DNA of 33,015 nt from Chlamydiota bacterium (GCA_013286075.1 JABDGJ010000008.1:1-33015); one strand, 5' to 3'; shown: positions 23,331 through 32,297, counted from the first letter of the stretch. Numbers and translations are program-made. Notes: generated from the sequence alone by a model not told the origin.

Positions 23331-24481
23331 TTGGTAAATCCTTTTTTTGCCCCAAAAAGATCGTATCTTTCTTCCCTATTTTGATGACTCATTTCTCTTT
23401 TTTCATTTCCTTTTTCCTTCTCGATTATTGCAAGAGAAGCAGAGGGGTTAAGTTCACTTTCAACAAAGACAGGAAGCGTTGCCCCCATTACGTTTCCTAA
23501 ATGGGAGAGCATATTTTGCATATGGAGATGCTTTTCTTCCAATTTTTTCAATTCTTGCACTTGATTTTCAGATTCTTGCCATTTGTCATACATGTGAAAA
23601 TACTTTTCTTCCCACTTCATCGATTGCCGCTCGCTCCCCTTCCGCAATTGATTGAGCTCCTCTTGAAGAGCTTGTTCTTCTCTTTGAGATAATGTGATTT
23701 TTTCTTGAAGATGGGAAATTTCGAGTTCTTTTTCTTTACTCTCCTGAAGATTTTTTTCTAACGCTATTTGTTGATTGAGGTAAGCTTCGTTCAATAACGC
23801 AGTCTCTTTCATTTTTTTTGCAAGATGTTGTTGTGCTGTTTTGAGCTCTGTTTCTGCTTGTTCTAACCATCCTTTCATTTGCTCGATTGTGTTGTCCTTT
23901 TCGATCTCTTGCGCAATGCGAGATTGCCATTTTTTCCGATCTTCGTCTCCTTTTGCCATTTCTTCTTCCTTTCGTTGCAAAATAGAGACAATTTCTTTTT
24001 TTTCTTTTTCTACTACATGAAGCTGTTGTTGGCATTCGGAAATAACGGCTGATTGCTGCTCAATTTGCAGCTCCAATTGTTGGCAATGGTATTGTAATCC
24101 AATTTTTTCATTCAGAAGTTCTAAATAACGAGCTTCGATTCCTTCTGTTTCATTTGTTTGTTTTTGTAAAATTTTTTTTATATTTTCTAATTCTATTAGG
24201 AGTTGATTGGACGCTTCTACAGGTAAATTTTCTGTTTTTTCTTTTCTAAGGAGTGATTTTAAAAATTGTTGTTGTTCTTGGAGGGCTGATAGCTCTTCTT
24301 GATGAAAATCTCTCTCTTCTTTCCACTTCCGTTCTTTTGTATACAGTTCTTCTTCGGTAGATTTTTTTTGGGCCACTTCCATTTGCAATTGAATCTGCAA
24401 TTGTTGTATATTTTTTTCGTAATACTGTTTTAAAGTAACTAGAATTTTTTTGAGATGTAACACTTCTTCTATTTCATTCAT
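23327..24481 (-). CDS. Coiled-coil protein upstream of ruvC (CT503-like)
   Basis: The 384-aa product is almost entirely a predicted coiled coil from about residue 5 to 320: heptad patterns rich in Glu, Lys, Gln and Leu with no Pro-Gly interruption except NLPVEASN near residue 90. The last 65 residues are different, with SHLGNVMGATLPVFVESELN and a tail YDLFGAKKGFTK. No enzymatic motif is seen. I believe chlamydiae keep a coiled-coil gene next to ruvC (CT503 in C. trachomatis), so it is probably an orthologue with a structural role, not shown to be in recombination. Two ATGs are possible, at 24487 and 24481. The latter has GGA five nt upstream and forms the left half of CATATG shared with the divergent glycosyltransferase start. 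Confidence 0.85.
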   Translation of the reverse strand: MNEIEEVLHLKKILVTLKQYYEKNIQQLQIQLQMEVAQKKSTEEELYTKERKWKEERDFHQEELSALQEQQQFLKSLLRKEKTENLPVEASNQLLIELENIKKILQKQTNETEGIEARYLELLNEKIGLQYHCQQLELQIEQQSAVISECQQQLHVVEKEKKEIVSILQRKEEEMAKGDEDRKKWQSRIAQEIEKDNTIEQMKGWLEQAETELKTAQQHLAKKMKETALLNEAYLNQQIALEKNLQESKEKELEISHLQEKITLSQREEQALQEELNQLRKGSERQSMKWEEKYFHMYDKWQESENQVQELKKLEEKHLHMQNMLSHLGNVMGATLPVFVESELNPSASLAIIEKEKGNEKREMSHQNREERYDLFGAKKGFTK

Positions 24482-25513
24482 ATGCATCCAAAAAACATCA
24501 TCGTTCGTATGCCTAATTGGCTGGGTGACATGGTCATGGCTACGCCCATACTAGCCGATTTAAGAAATCATTGGCCAGAGACAAAAATCACTGCTTGTTG
24601 CCAGGGAGCGTTAGCCACTGTCATTCAAGAAGATCCACATATTGATGAGATTTTTTCATTTGAACGCCCTCGGTATTGGTGGAACCAAGCTGAGGTTCAA
24701 AAAATTACGACACGTCTACAAGAAAAACAGTATGATCTAGGAATTCTTCTCACCAATTCTTTTTCTTCTGCTTATCTCTTCTGGCGAGGCAAAATATTGA
24801 ACAGGATAGGCTATGCAACGAATGGAAGAAGCTTATTATTGCATAGTCCCATCCCCTTTCCAAAGACACGCGATACCCAGCACCTCGTCACAACTTACAA
24901 AATGCTATTGGACCCCTTAAAAATAGGGTGTAGTCATTCAGCTCCAATGCTTTATCTATCAAAAGAAGAGAGAAAACAAGCAGAGCAGCAATTAAAAATA
25001 GCTGGAATAGAATCGAGTGACTATGTGATTGGAATCAATCCGGGGGCTGCCTATGGCTCGGCAAAGTGTTGGTTACCTGAAAGATTTGAAGCTTTGACAA
25101 AGAAACTATTGCACTTTCCCACTATAAAAGTGATCTATTTTGGAGATAAAAAAGGAACCCCCTTAGTCGAAAATATTTGTCGAAAATTTCCAAATCGGGT
25201 TCTTAACATGGCAGGAAAAACAAGTCTCCGCGAATTAATGGCTCTGATTGCGCAATGTCATCTTTTTCTTACGAATGATAGCGGTCCCATGCATCTAGCA
25301 TCGGCTCTTCAGATTCCTTTAATTGCGTTATTTGGCTCGACAAGCGATCAAACGACAGGCCCTTATGGAGGAGGAAAGATTTTGCATAAGCGGGTTTCTT
25401 GTTCTCCTTGTTATCGTCGCGAATGTCCTATTGACTTTCGGTGCATGAAACAAATCACAGTAGAGGAAGTATATGATGCCATTCATTCTTTCATCGCCCA
25501 TGCTCATGAATAA
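24482..25513 (+). CDS. Glycosyltransferase family 9, lipopolysaccharide heptosyltransferase II-like
   Basis: GT9 enzymes transfer heptose from ADP-heptose to the inner core of lipopolysaccharide at the cytoplasmic face of the inner membrane. The 343-aa protein starts IIVRMPNWLGDMVMATPIL, the WaaF-type N-terminal motif. It has GINPGAAYGSAKCWLPERF at the nucleotide-sugar site around residue 180 and LTNDSGPMHLASAL around residue 263. FGSTSDQTTGPYGG and CSPCYRRECPIDFRCMKQI follow, the last being typical of WaaF. Length and motifs are complete. A donor other than heptose is possible because some chlamydiae have very short core sugars. The ATG at 24482 abuts the start of the opposite coiled-coil gene, and the next gene overlaps its stop by 8 nt. 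Confidence 0.88.
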   Translation: MHPKNIIVRMPNWLGDMVMATPILADLRNHWPETKITACCQGALATVIQEDPHIDEIFSFERPRYWWNQAEVQKITTRLQEKQYDLGILLTNSFSSAYLFWRGKILNRIGYATNGRSLLLHSPIPFPKTRDTQHLVTTYKMLLDPLKIGCSHSAPMLYLSKEERKQAEQQLKIAGIESSDYVIGINPGAAYGSAKCWLPERFEALTKKLLHFPTIKVIYFGDKKGTPLVENICRKFPNRVLNMAGKTSLRELMALIAQCHLFLTNDSGPMHLASALQIPLIALFGSTSDQTTGPYGGGKILHKRVSCSPCYRRECPIDFRCMKQITVEEVYDAIHSFIAHAHE

Positions 25514-26864
25514 TAGTACCCTCTCCGATTTCACAAAAGAACAACACCTATTCTATCTCTTTTCTTCTCTCTCAGAGGCCGAACGGGAATCTTTTTTACA
25601 TCAATTGCGTTCCATCGATCTTCAAAAATTGCAAATCCAAAGAGAGCTCGTACAACAAGAAGAAAAAAAACACGTTCCCACTTCCCCTGTCTTCCCTTTT
25701 TCTGATTTCTCTTTTTCCGGCAACAAAGAAGATAAAAAGAAAGGACAAGAATTGATTGACAAAGGTTCATTAGGCTGTCTTCTGTTAGCGGGTGGACAAG
25801 GAACCAGACTCCAGCATGAAGGACCTAAAGGAACGTATCCCATCTCCCTCATCAAACGAAAAACATTGTTTCAATTATTTGCCGAAAAAGTAAAAGCAGC
25901 GAGCAAAAAAGCGGGACATTCTTTGCAATTGGCGATCATGACCTCTCAAGAGAATGATAAAGAAACCCGCCTCTATTTTGAAGAAAACAACTATTTTGGC
26001 TTACTCCCTTCTCAAATCACTTTTTTTATGCAAAAAAATCTCCCTTTTCTTGACAAAGAAGGACATTTATTCTTGCGCTCTCGTTCGGAAATTGCGATGG
26101 GACCTGGAGGAAATGGGGATAGTTTATTTCATTTCGCGGAGGCTGGAATTTTGGAAAATTGGATGCGGGAAGGAATCCAGTTTATTCACATTGTTCCCAT
26201 TGATAATCCTCTTGCCGATCCGTTCGACCCAGAACTTATAGGCTTTCATGCAAGACAGGAAGGAGATGTGACCTTAAAATGCACGGAAAGAAAAACACCT
26301 GACGAAAAGGTGGGGATCCTGGTCAAACAAGAAGGACAATGCAGAGTCATAGAATATTTCGAACTTTCCGATAATGAAAAAAGAAAAACAAAAGAAGATG
26401 GAGCCCTTGTTCATCAGTGCGCGAATCTGAGTCTTTTTTGTGTTTCTCTTTCCTTCATTAAAAAAATAAAAGAAGAAAATAGAATACTTCCCCTACATAA
26501 AGTATGGAAACCGGCCATGACTATTGATGAAAAGGGAAATCCACTTTCATCACATGCCTGGAAATTTGAGACATTTATTTTTGATTGGCTTCTTTTTACA
26601 ACAAAAATCCAAGCGCTCCTCTTTCCAAGGGAAGAATGTTTTTCCCCTTTAAAAAATGCGATCGGGGAACATTCTCCAGAAACAGTCCGACAAGATATGC
26701 AAATAAGAGACAAGAAAATTATTGAAGAAATAACACAGCTTCCGGCTCCTTCTTCTCCATTTGAACTATCACAGGAGTTTTATTACCCCTCTACCTCCTT
26801 AGAAAACCGATGGAAGGGGAAAAAAGCGCCTAGCGGATATATAGAGGCAGAAACAGAAAACTAA
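25506..26864 (+). CDS. UDP-N-acetylglucosamine pyrophosphorylase-like nucleotidyltransferase (UDPGP family)
   Basis: The 452-aa enzyme belongs to the eukaryote-type UDP-sugar pyrophosphorylase family, which makes UDP-GlcNAc or UDP-hexose from UTP and a sugar 1-phosphate. The nucleotide loop is CLLLAGGQGTRLQHEGPKGT near residues 86-105. MGPGGNGDSLFHFAEAG follows near 199-215. Then come HIVPIDNPLADPFDPELIGF, CTERKTPDEKVGILV and SSHAWKFETFIFD, as in UAP1 proteins. Chlamydiae lack the usual GlmU uridylyltransferase arrangement and are known to use such a UAP-like enzyme (CT715 in C. trachomatis); that link is from memory. It starts at ATG 25506 (25500 is possible), inside the end of the glycosyltransferase gene, so they are coupled and both serve envelope sugar synthesis. 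Confidence 0.88.
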   Translation: MNNSTLSDFTKEQHLFYLFSSLSEAERESFLHQLRSIDLQKLQIQRELVQQEEKKHVPTSPVFPFSDFSFSGNKEDKKKGQELIDKGSLGCLLLAGGQGTRLQHEGPKGTYPISLIKRKTLFQLFAEKVKAASKKAGHSLQLAIMTSQENDKETRLYFEENNYFGLLPSQITFFMQKNLPFLDKEGHLFLRSRSEIAMGPGGNGDSLFHFAEAGILENWMREGIQFIHIVPIDNPLADPFDPELIGFHARQEGDVTLKCTERKTPDEKVGILVKQEGQCRVIEYFELSDNEKRKTKEDGALVHQCANLSLFCVSLSFIKKIKEENRILPLHKVWKPAMTIDEKGNPLSSHAWKFETFIFDWLLFTTKIQALLFPREECFSPLKNAIGEHSPETVRQDMQIRDKKIIEEITQLPAPSSPFELSQEFYYPSTSLENRWKGKKAPSGYIEAETEN

Positions 26865-26867
26865 AAC

Positions 26868-26896
26868 TTGCTTCAAAGACCTTTCTCGACTATTCT
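26868..26896 (+). promoter_or_regulatory. Possible promoter of the transporter-acyltransferase gene
   Basis: TTGCTT (26868-26873) and TATTCT (26891-26896) lie 17 nt apart in the 41-nt gap before the ATG at 26906. The leader would be only a few nucleotides, and no ribosome site is visible, so the assignment is tentative. Confidence 0.35.
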
Positions 26897-26905
26897 AGAA
26901 TTCGT

Positions 26906-28702
26906 ATGATTGCATCTTTTATTAAAAAAATCTCTTCGTTTACTTACTTAAATGTTACCCAATTTTTAGGTGCTCTAAACGACAATATCTATAAACTTTT
27001 GGTGGTCTATTTCTTTATCCAATTCGAAGGTGTCAAATACAGCCATCAAATTTTAGCCGTCACTGGGGCTATTTTCGTCGTCCCCTTTCTGCTCTTTTCT
27101 GCTATTTCAGGAACCATGGCTGATCGATTTAGCAAACGAGACATTATCGTTCTTACGAAAATTTTAGAACTTGTGATTATGGGTCTTGCGGTGTGTGCCT
27201 TTGCTTTTGAAAGTAAATGGGGCTCCTACACTATTTTATTTTTGCTTGCCACGCAAAGCGCCATATTTGGCCCTTCTAAGTATGGGATAGTACCCGAATT
27301 AGTCTCTTCGGAAAAAATTTCTAAAGCCAACGGATTAATGACTTCTTTTACTTTTCTAGCGATTATTCTAGGGACTTTTTTAGCCTCTTTTCTCATTCAA
27401 ATTACGGAACGAAATTTTATTATTTGCGCCATTTTTTGCACATTTATCGCTTTAGTCGGTCTCTATACGAGCTTTTGCATTGAATTGACTCCTCCTTCTG
27501 GTTCGGAAAAAAAGTTTCAAGTGTTCTTCTTGCGAGAAATTTTTCAAACACTCTCTCTTGCCAGAAAAGAAATTTCTCTTTTACCAGCCATGTGTGGATC
27601 GGCCTTTTTTCTTTTTGTCGGTGCCTTCATGCAGCTCAATATCATTCCATTTGCCATACAGTCTCTCGCTTTGTCCGATATTCAAGGCGGTTACTTATTT
27701 TTTCTCACCGCATTGGGAATTGGAACCGGTTCTCTTCTCGCAGGAAAAATTTCGGGAAGAATCGTAGAGTTGGGCTTAGTTCCATTTGGTGCATTGGGCA
27801 TTGCAGCAAGCTTGTTTTTATTAGATTTTTTTTCTCACGATCTCTATGCAGTCATTTGGTTCGTCACTTTAGTTGGAGTGTGCGGGGGCATTTTTGAAAT
27901 TCCCCTCGATTCCTACATTCAGGTTGCAAGTCCTAGGCAGTCTAGAGGACAAATGATAGCCGCAACAAATTTCTTGAGCTTTATAGGGGTGTTGTTTGCT
28001 TCTGGATTAATCTATTTAAATTCAGAAGTTTTAGGAATTGAATCCGATAAAGGATTTACTATTATCGGTTTATTGACAGTAGTCGTAATGATCGCATTTA
28101 CCTTTCAATTTTTTGATTACCTCACGAGATTTATAGGATCGATTCTTTCTCGGATTCATTTTAAGATTCATTTCGCTGGACAAAACAATATTCCCGACTG
28201 CCCTGCATTATACGTATGTACTCACACAGCCTGGAATGACACTTTACTCTTACTAGGATCCCAAAGAAGAAGAATGAGATTTTTCATTGAACAGGAGCAA
28301 GAGCACTCTTCTTGGATGCGGTGGTTATATCATTTGCTTCGGGTCGTTTTTGTACCTGATATCGAACCCCTCGTTAAACAAAAAAAATGCTTGGAAGCCA
28401 TCCAGAATACACTTAAAAAAGGAATTTCTGTTTGTGTTTTTATTGAAAGTTGGGACATTTATACAGAAGTTGAAAAACTTCATCAAGTTTCTCCTTTTAA
28501 TCAGATTTTAGAAGAGGCAAACTACCCAATTATTCCTGTCCGTATTCAAAAGGGAATACGGCAATCCAAATACCCCTTTTTGCAACAATTTCTGAAAAAA
28601 ATTCGGATTCCCGCTTCGGTGAGCTTTGGAAATCTTATCTATATAGGACAAGAAGATTTGCTCTCACAACGGCATGAACACGAATTAATTTTCGAGGAAT
28701 AG
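26906..28702 (+). CDS. Lysophospholipid transporter (LplT-like MFS) fused to a PlsC-like acyltransferase domain
   Basis: The 598-aa protein has two parts. Residues 1-410 are an MFS carrier with about eleven to twelve helices, beginning with FLGALNDNIYKLLVVYFF and containing SGTMADRFSKRDIIVLTK and FGPSKYGIVPELV, as in LplT and Aas-type flippases that move lysophospholipids inward. Residues about 420-598 form an acyltransferase (PlsC) domain with the HX4D motif in CTHTAWNDTL (H440, D445). The later motif is CVFIESWD, not the usual FPEGT, with only E514 conserved. E. coli splits these roles between lplT and aas, whereas fused forms are widespread. C. trachomatis YgeD (CT641) is a related MFS protein. 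The likely role is re-acylation of imported or damaged phospholipids. Its end overlaps the opposing tatD end by 18 nt. Confidence 0.85.
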   Translation: MIASFIKKISSFTYLNVTQFLGALNDNIYKLLVVYFFIQFEGVKYSHQILAVTGAIFVVPFLLFSAISGTMADRFSKRDIIVLTKILELVIMGLAVCAFAFESKWGSYTILFLLATQSAIFGPSKYGIVPELVSSEKISKANGLMTSFTFLAIILGTFLASFLIQITERNFIICAIFCTFIALVGLYTSFCIELTPPSGSEKKFQVFFLREIFQTLSLARKEISLLPAMCGSAFFLFVGAFMQLNIIPFAIQSLALSDIQGGYLFFLTALGIGTGSLLAGKISGRIVELGLVPFGALGIAASLFLLDFFSHDLYAVIWFVTLVGVCGGIFEIPLDSYIQVASPRQSRGQMIAATNFLSFIGVLFASGLIYLNSEVLGIESDKGFTIIGLLTVVVMIAFTFQFFDYLTRFIGSILSRIHFKIHFAGQNNIPDCPALYVCTHTAWNDTLLLLGSQRRRMRFFIEQEQEHSSWMRWLYHLLRVVFVPDIEPLVKQKKCLEAIQNTLKKGISVCVFIESWDIYTEVEKLHQVSPFNQILEEANYPIIPVRIQKGIRQSKYPFLQQFLKKIRIPASVSFGNLIYIGQEDLLSQRHEHELIFEE

Positions 28703-29464
28703 AGCTTTTCTGGCATTGGCTGAAGTAGCCTGGACTAATTCTTCAAATGAGATTTTCCTACTATCCGCAAGAAACTGCGCAATATCTACTAAGAAAGAGG
28801 GCTCATTTTGTTGTCCTCGTCGCATCTGAGGAGCTAAATAAGGGCTATCTGTTTCAATCAATAAATGATCAAGAGGAACTCTTTTTGCTACTTCTTGCAA
28901 TGTAAGGCTCTTTTTAAAAGTGACGATTCCGCTCAAAGAGAGAAACCAGCCTCGCTTAATTACTTCTTCTGCCTCTTCTATTGTCCCTGTAAAGCAATGG
29001 AGAATAGCAGGACCATAGTGATTGTTTGTTCGATATTCAGTATCTGCAATGGAGAATAGATCGGCAAAGGCCTCTCGACAATGTAGGACGACAGGAAGAT
29101 GGCATTCTAGTGCGAGCTGAAAATAACGTCTCAAAAAATGTTGCTGGATGTTTTTAGGGGAATGCTCGTAGTAATAATCGAGTCCCGTTTCTCCTATAGC
29201 ACGCAAAGAACCATGACGTGCTGCTTTGGCTATGGAGTCAAACGCTTGCTCCCCCTCTTTCTCTACATCATGCGGTGTTGTGGCTGCTGCTTGGAAAATC
29301 CAGGAATATCGTTTGGAAAGGGCTAACCCTTTTTCTAAAGAAGACACATCCGTACAGATATTCAGAATACTACTTACCCCGGCTTCTAGAGAACGGAGAA
29401 CAATCGCATCCACTTGCTCAAATAGGGATGAACTTGTTAAGTGGGCATGCGAGTCAAATAACAC
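28685..29464 (-). CDS. tatD: TatD-family metal-dependent deoxyribonuclease
   Basis: TatD enzymes are TIM-barrel metal hydrolases acting as 3'-5' exonucleases on damaged DNA. The 259-aa protein carries all family motifs: FDSHAHL (metal ligands), GETGLDYYY, VVLHCREAF, ILHCFTGT and LLIETDSPYLAP followed by RRGQQNEP. The start is GTG at 29464 with GGAG five nt upstream; that ribosome site overlaps the dsbD stop, so the two are coupled, with a 10-nt gap. The order dsbD-tatD matches CT595-CT594 in C. trachomatis. Its last 18 nt overlap the end of the opposite transporter-acyltransferase gene. Confidence 0.95.
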   Translation of the reverse strand: MLFDSHAHLTSSSLFEQVDAIVLRSLEAGVSSILNICTDVSSLEKGLALSKRYSWIFQAAATTPHDVEKEGEQAFDSIAKAARHGSLRAIGETGLDYYYEHSPKNIQQHFLRRYFQLALECHLPVVLHCREAFADLFSIADTEYRTNNHYGPAILHCFTGTIEEAEEVIKRGWFLSLSGIVTFKKSLTLQEVAKRVPLDHLLIETDSPYLAPQMRRGQQNEPSFLVDIAQFLADSRKISFEELVQATSANARKALFLEN

Positions 29465-29474
29465 AAAATCTCCA

Positions 29475-31370
29475 CTAATGAAGTAAGGCGACCTGTTCCG
29501 TATCCATTTTGTCTAAATGTTCGCGGACGATATCGTGCGTTAGCACTTGGGGAAGAATCATCGGCTCTTCTTCCTGTCGACCTGTATGCAAAACATAGAG
29601 AGGAACGCTATTGCGTCCATATTTCTGTAATTCTTTAGTAATGTTGGGGTCATTTTTTGTCCAATCTGCTTTGATTTTGACCACTCCCAGCTGCTCTAAC
29701 TGTTTACTTATCTCCTCAGAAGACAAGACAAGATGATTGGTTTGGCAAATGAGACACCATTTTGCGGTAAAATCGATAAGAAAGGGAACACCTTCTCGCT
29801 TCAATTGGGCGATCCTCTCTATTGAAAAGTTCTCCCATCCTTCCGATTCCTGTTGTGCTAAGTGCGGTAGTTCTTTTCCATAATGAAGAGCTGATCCGAT
29901 CGATTGGCACCCAAAAAGAACAAAGAAAAAAACCAAGACAGAATTACAATATCGCTTCGTACGGCTACAAAGAGGCGAACACCCTACTCCGTATATCCAA
30001 GCCCCCATTCCAAAGAAGAAAAAACCAACTAGTATATAGATGAGAGCAAGAGCATTTGTTTGTGCGCTAAATACCCATAACAGCCATAAAACAGTGGCAA
30101 GAAGCATAAATCCCATGAGCTGTTTAAATATTTCCATCCAACGACCAGGTTTTGGAAGGAAGCGAAATAAAGAAGGAAAAAACGTCACTAATAAATAAGG
30201 AAATGACATCCCCATTCCCAAAGAGGTGAAGATAAGCAAAGAGTCAGCCAACGGGAGAGTCATAGCAAATCCGATAGCAGAGCCTAAAAAAGGACCTGTA
30301 CAGGGAGTCGCCACTACAGTCGCTAAAATTCCACTAAAAAATGACCCTACTCGGCTGGGTAGTTTTTGCGCATTGGCTTGTGCTTGCCCGGCCCAAGAAG
30401 CAATTGATGTACCCCATTCAAATAGACCAAATAAATTGAGAGAAAAAACAAACAAAATAGAAGCTAAAATAATGACAAACCAGGGCTCTTGCAATTGAAA
30501 TCCCCAACCGACCGTTTTTCCATATATTTGTAAGCCATACATAATCGATGCGAGAAGCCAAAAAGAACAAATAACTCCTACTGAAAACAATATTCCATGC
30601 TGCATTGTCAAATAACGTCGCTGCCCAGCCATATTGGCGAAACTCATTAATTTGAGAGAAATTACAGGTAAGACGCAAGGCATTAAATTCAAAATCAGCC
30701 CTCCGACAAATGCAAAGAGAAGAGCAAATCCTAACCCTCCATCAAATGCATATTTAGAGCTAATAACCCCCTGTTGCATTTGTTTTTCCGATGTATCCAA
30801 TAGACTTACGAGACTATCCTCTTCCGCAAGATAACCGACTGCTTCTTCTTTGTTTTGAGGGATTTTTATTCGCGCTCTTTCAAAAATGTTCTTGTCCGCA
30901 GAAAGAGAGAGTGTAACGACTGTAGATCCTGGTTGACATGAGGTAGAAGAGCATGCAACCCAATCTATCTTGGCTTGTATAGAATTTTTTTTATCTTTGT
31001 CGATTTGTTGTGGTGGGGTAATTTGTGCCAATAGAATCGCTTCTTCTTGATAGCCCAATCCCGTTATACCACCGACTTCCCATTTTTCTGGAGAAGGCCA
31101 AAGAAGGGGGCTACTTTGGAATCCTGTAGGCAGCATCCATTCAATAGATAGGGGAAGGCCAGTATCTCCCGGTTTTTTCCAATACACATGCCAATCTTTT
31201 TCTAATTGAATATGGACCGCAACCCAAAATGGGTGGTTGGACTCTATTGAATCTTCTTCACATAGAAGAGAGATGGCAAGGGGGGAGGAAGAAGGAGATT
31301 CTTGGGCAGGAAGAGCAAAAATTGCAACAACCGACGCAATGATAATCAAGTACCGAAATATAGAAACCAC
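29475..31370 (-). CDS. dsbD: Thiol:disulfide interchange protein DsbD
   Basis: DsbD carries electrons from cytoplasmic thioredoxin to periplasmic proteins. The 631-aa protein has a signal-like N-terminal helix, a DsbD alpha domain (about 25-190) with the cysteine pair in WVACSSTSCQPG, an eight-helix membrane domain with LMPCVLPVISLKLMSF and VVATPCTGPFLG holding the two redox cysteines, and a C-terminal thioredoxin domain with FTAKWCLICQTN. All three cysteine pairs are present. The frame allows TTG at 31373, but GTG at 31370 is seven nt behind AGGAG and is preferred. It is divergent from exbB, 156 nt away, and followed by tatD. Confidence 0.93.
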   Translation of the reverse strand: MVSIFRYLIIIASVVAIFALPAQESPSSSPLAISLLCEEDSIESNHPFWVAVHIQLEKDWHVYWKKPGDTGLPLSIEWMLPTGFQSSPLLWPSPEKWEVGGITGLGYQEEAILLAQITPPQQIDKDKKNSIQAKIDWVACSSTSCQPGSTVVTLSLSADKNIFERARIKIPQNKEEAVGYLAEEDSLVSLLDTSEKQMQQGVISSKYAFDGGLGFALLFAFVGGLILNLMPCVLPVISLKLMSFANMAGQRRYLTMQHGILFSVGVICSFWLLASIMYGLQIYGKTVGWGFQLQEPWFVIILASILFVFSLNLFGLFEWGTSIASWAGQAQANAQKLPSRVGSFFSGILATVVATPCTGPFLGSAIGFAMTLPLADSLLIFTSLGMGMSFPYLLVTFFPSLFRFLPKPGRWMEIFKQLMGFMLLATVLWLLWVFSAQTNALALIYILVGFFFFGMGAWIYGVGCSPLCSRTKRYCNSVLVFFFVLFGCQSIGSALHYGKELPHLAQQESEGWENFSIERIAQLKREGVPFLIDFTAKWCLICQTNHLVLSSEEISKQLEQLGVVKIKADWTKNDPNITKELQKYGRNSVPLYVLHTGRQEEEPMILPQVLTHDIVREHLDKMDTEQVALLH

Positions 31371-31413
31371 CAAATTTCTCCTTTTTCAACATGACCTTTT
31401 CCCTTGAAACTTA

Positions 31414-31450
31414 TCCTTTCTCTTGCGATGATTCGCTTATAAAAGCGAAT
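31414..31450 (+). promoter_or_regulatory. exbB promoter with palindromic operator-like sequence over the -10 box
   Basis: TTGAAA (31414-31419) and TATAAA (31438-31443) are spaced by 18 nt. A perfect palindrome, ATTCGCTT (31431-31438) with AAGCGAAT (31443-31450) around a 4-nt spacer, covers the -10 box. The predicted leader is about 75 nt and ends with AAAGGAA seven nt before the exbB ATG. The palindrome is not followed by T residues, so it is not a terminator and is better explained as a repressor site. It may also control the divergent dsbD gene. Confidence 0.5.
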
Positions 31451-31526
31451 GATGCCACTGGATTTAAGAAAGAGATCGTGAGTAAAATAAAAACTATCTA
31501 ATCGGTTAATGATAAAGGAATTGTAA

Positions 31527-32297
31527 ATGAATGTAAACCCTATTGTTCTTTATGGTAACCCTTTTTTTGAAGCGTACTCACAATCAGATCTTTTAGGGAA
31601 ATTTATTTTTTTAAGTTTATATTTTTTATCCATTTGTAGTTGGACAATTCTCATTTATAAGACCTGGAGCACAAGCCAGGCCAAAAAACAGGCACTTCGC
31701 TTCCATGAGGCTTTTCAACTGCAAAAATCGAATCCTTTAAGCTTAGAATGTGAAAATGTGTATAAAAAGAACAACCCATTCCTCGATCTCTACCGAATAC
31801 TCAAAAAACAATCTTTAGAAATTCTTGCGAAAAATCGGCATTTTAATAAGTTGAACGAAGCATCTGGCGCTGCTTCCCCCTTTCCAACTGTATCAAATGC
31901 AGGATCTTACCTCTCTTTGAGCGATATCGACTATGTTGGCTCACATCTTTCTGTCCAAGTAGCCCAGCAAATCAAACGATTAGAAAAATATTTATATATT
32001 TTATCCACAACAGTGAGCTTGGCCCCCTTTTTAGGGTTATTGGGAACGGTGTGGGGGATTTTGACAACCTTTTCGGCTATGCAAATGCAACAGGGATCTG
32101 GAAACCACCAGATGGTGCTAGGGGGATTATCCTTAGCGCTTGCAACAACTGTATTAGGATTATTAGACGCGATTCCTGCTCTTATTGGTTACAATTATTT
32201 GAAAAACCACATTCACGATTTTGCAACAGAAATGGAGTGGTTTTCAAATGAAATTTTGACTTCTGTTGAATTACAATATCGAAGAGTTGAGGCATAA
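31527..32297 (+). CDS. exbB: ExbB/TolQ-type proton channel subunit
   Basis: ExbB or TolQ forms a pentameric inner-membrane channel around ExbD/TolR and turns the proton gradient into force on TonB or TolA. The 256-aa protein has one membrane helix near residues 25-43, a cytoplasmic loop, and two more at about 156-182 (TVSLAPFLGLLGTVWGIL) and 196-222 (GGLSLALATTVLGLLDAIPA). T174 and T208 match the conserved channel threonines of E. coli ExbB. The glutamate of the third helix (E176 in E. coli) is replaced by L203, and an Asp (D214) lies eleven residues later. It has a good ribosome site and is followed without a gap by exbD. The order fits CT596. Confidence 0.92.
   Translation: MNVNPIVLYGNPFFEAYSQSDLLGKFIFLSLYFLSICSWTILIYKTWSTSQAKKQALRFHEAFQLQKSNPLSLECENVYKKNNPFLDLYRILKKQSLEILAKNRHFNKLNEASGAASPFPTVSNAGSYLSLSDIDYVGSHLSVQVAQQIKRLEKYLYILSTTVSLAPFLGLLGTVWGILTTFSAMQMQQGSGNHQMVLGGLSLALATTVLGLLDAIPALIGYNYLKNHIHDFATEMEWFSNEILTSVELQYRRVEA

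Noticed and set aside
23736..24035. Minus-strand Arg/Lys/Ser-rich frame inside the coiled-coil gene
   Set aside because: It is a shadow frame of a repetitive Glu/Lys/Gln coding sequence.
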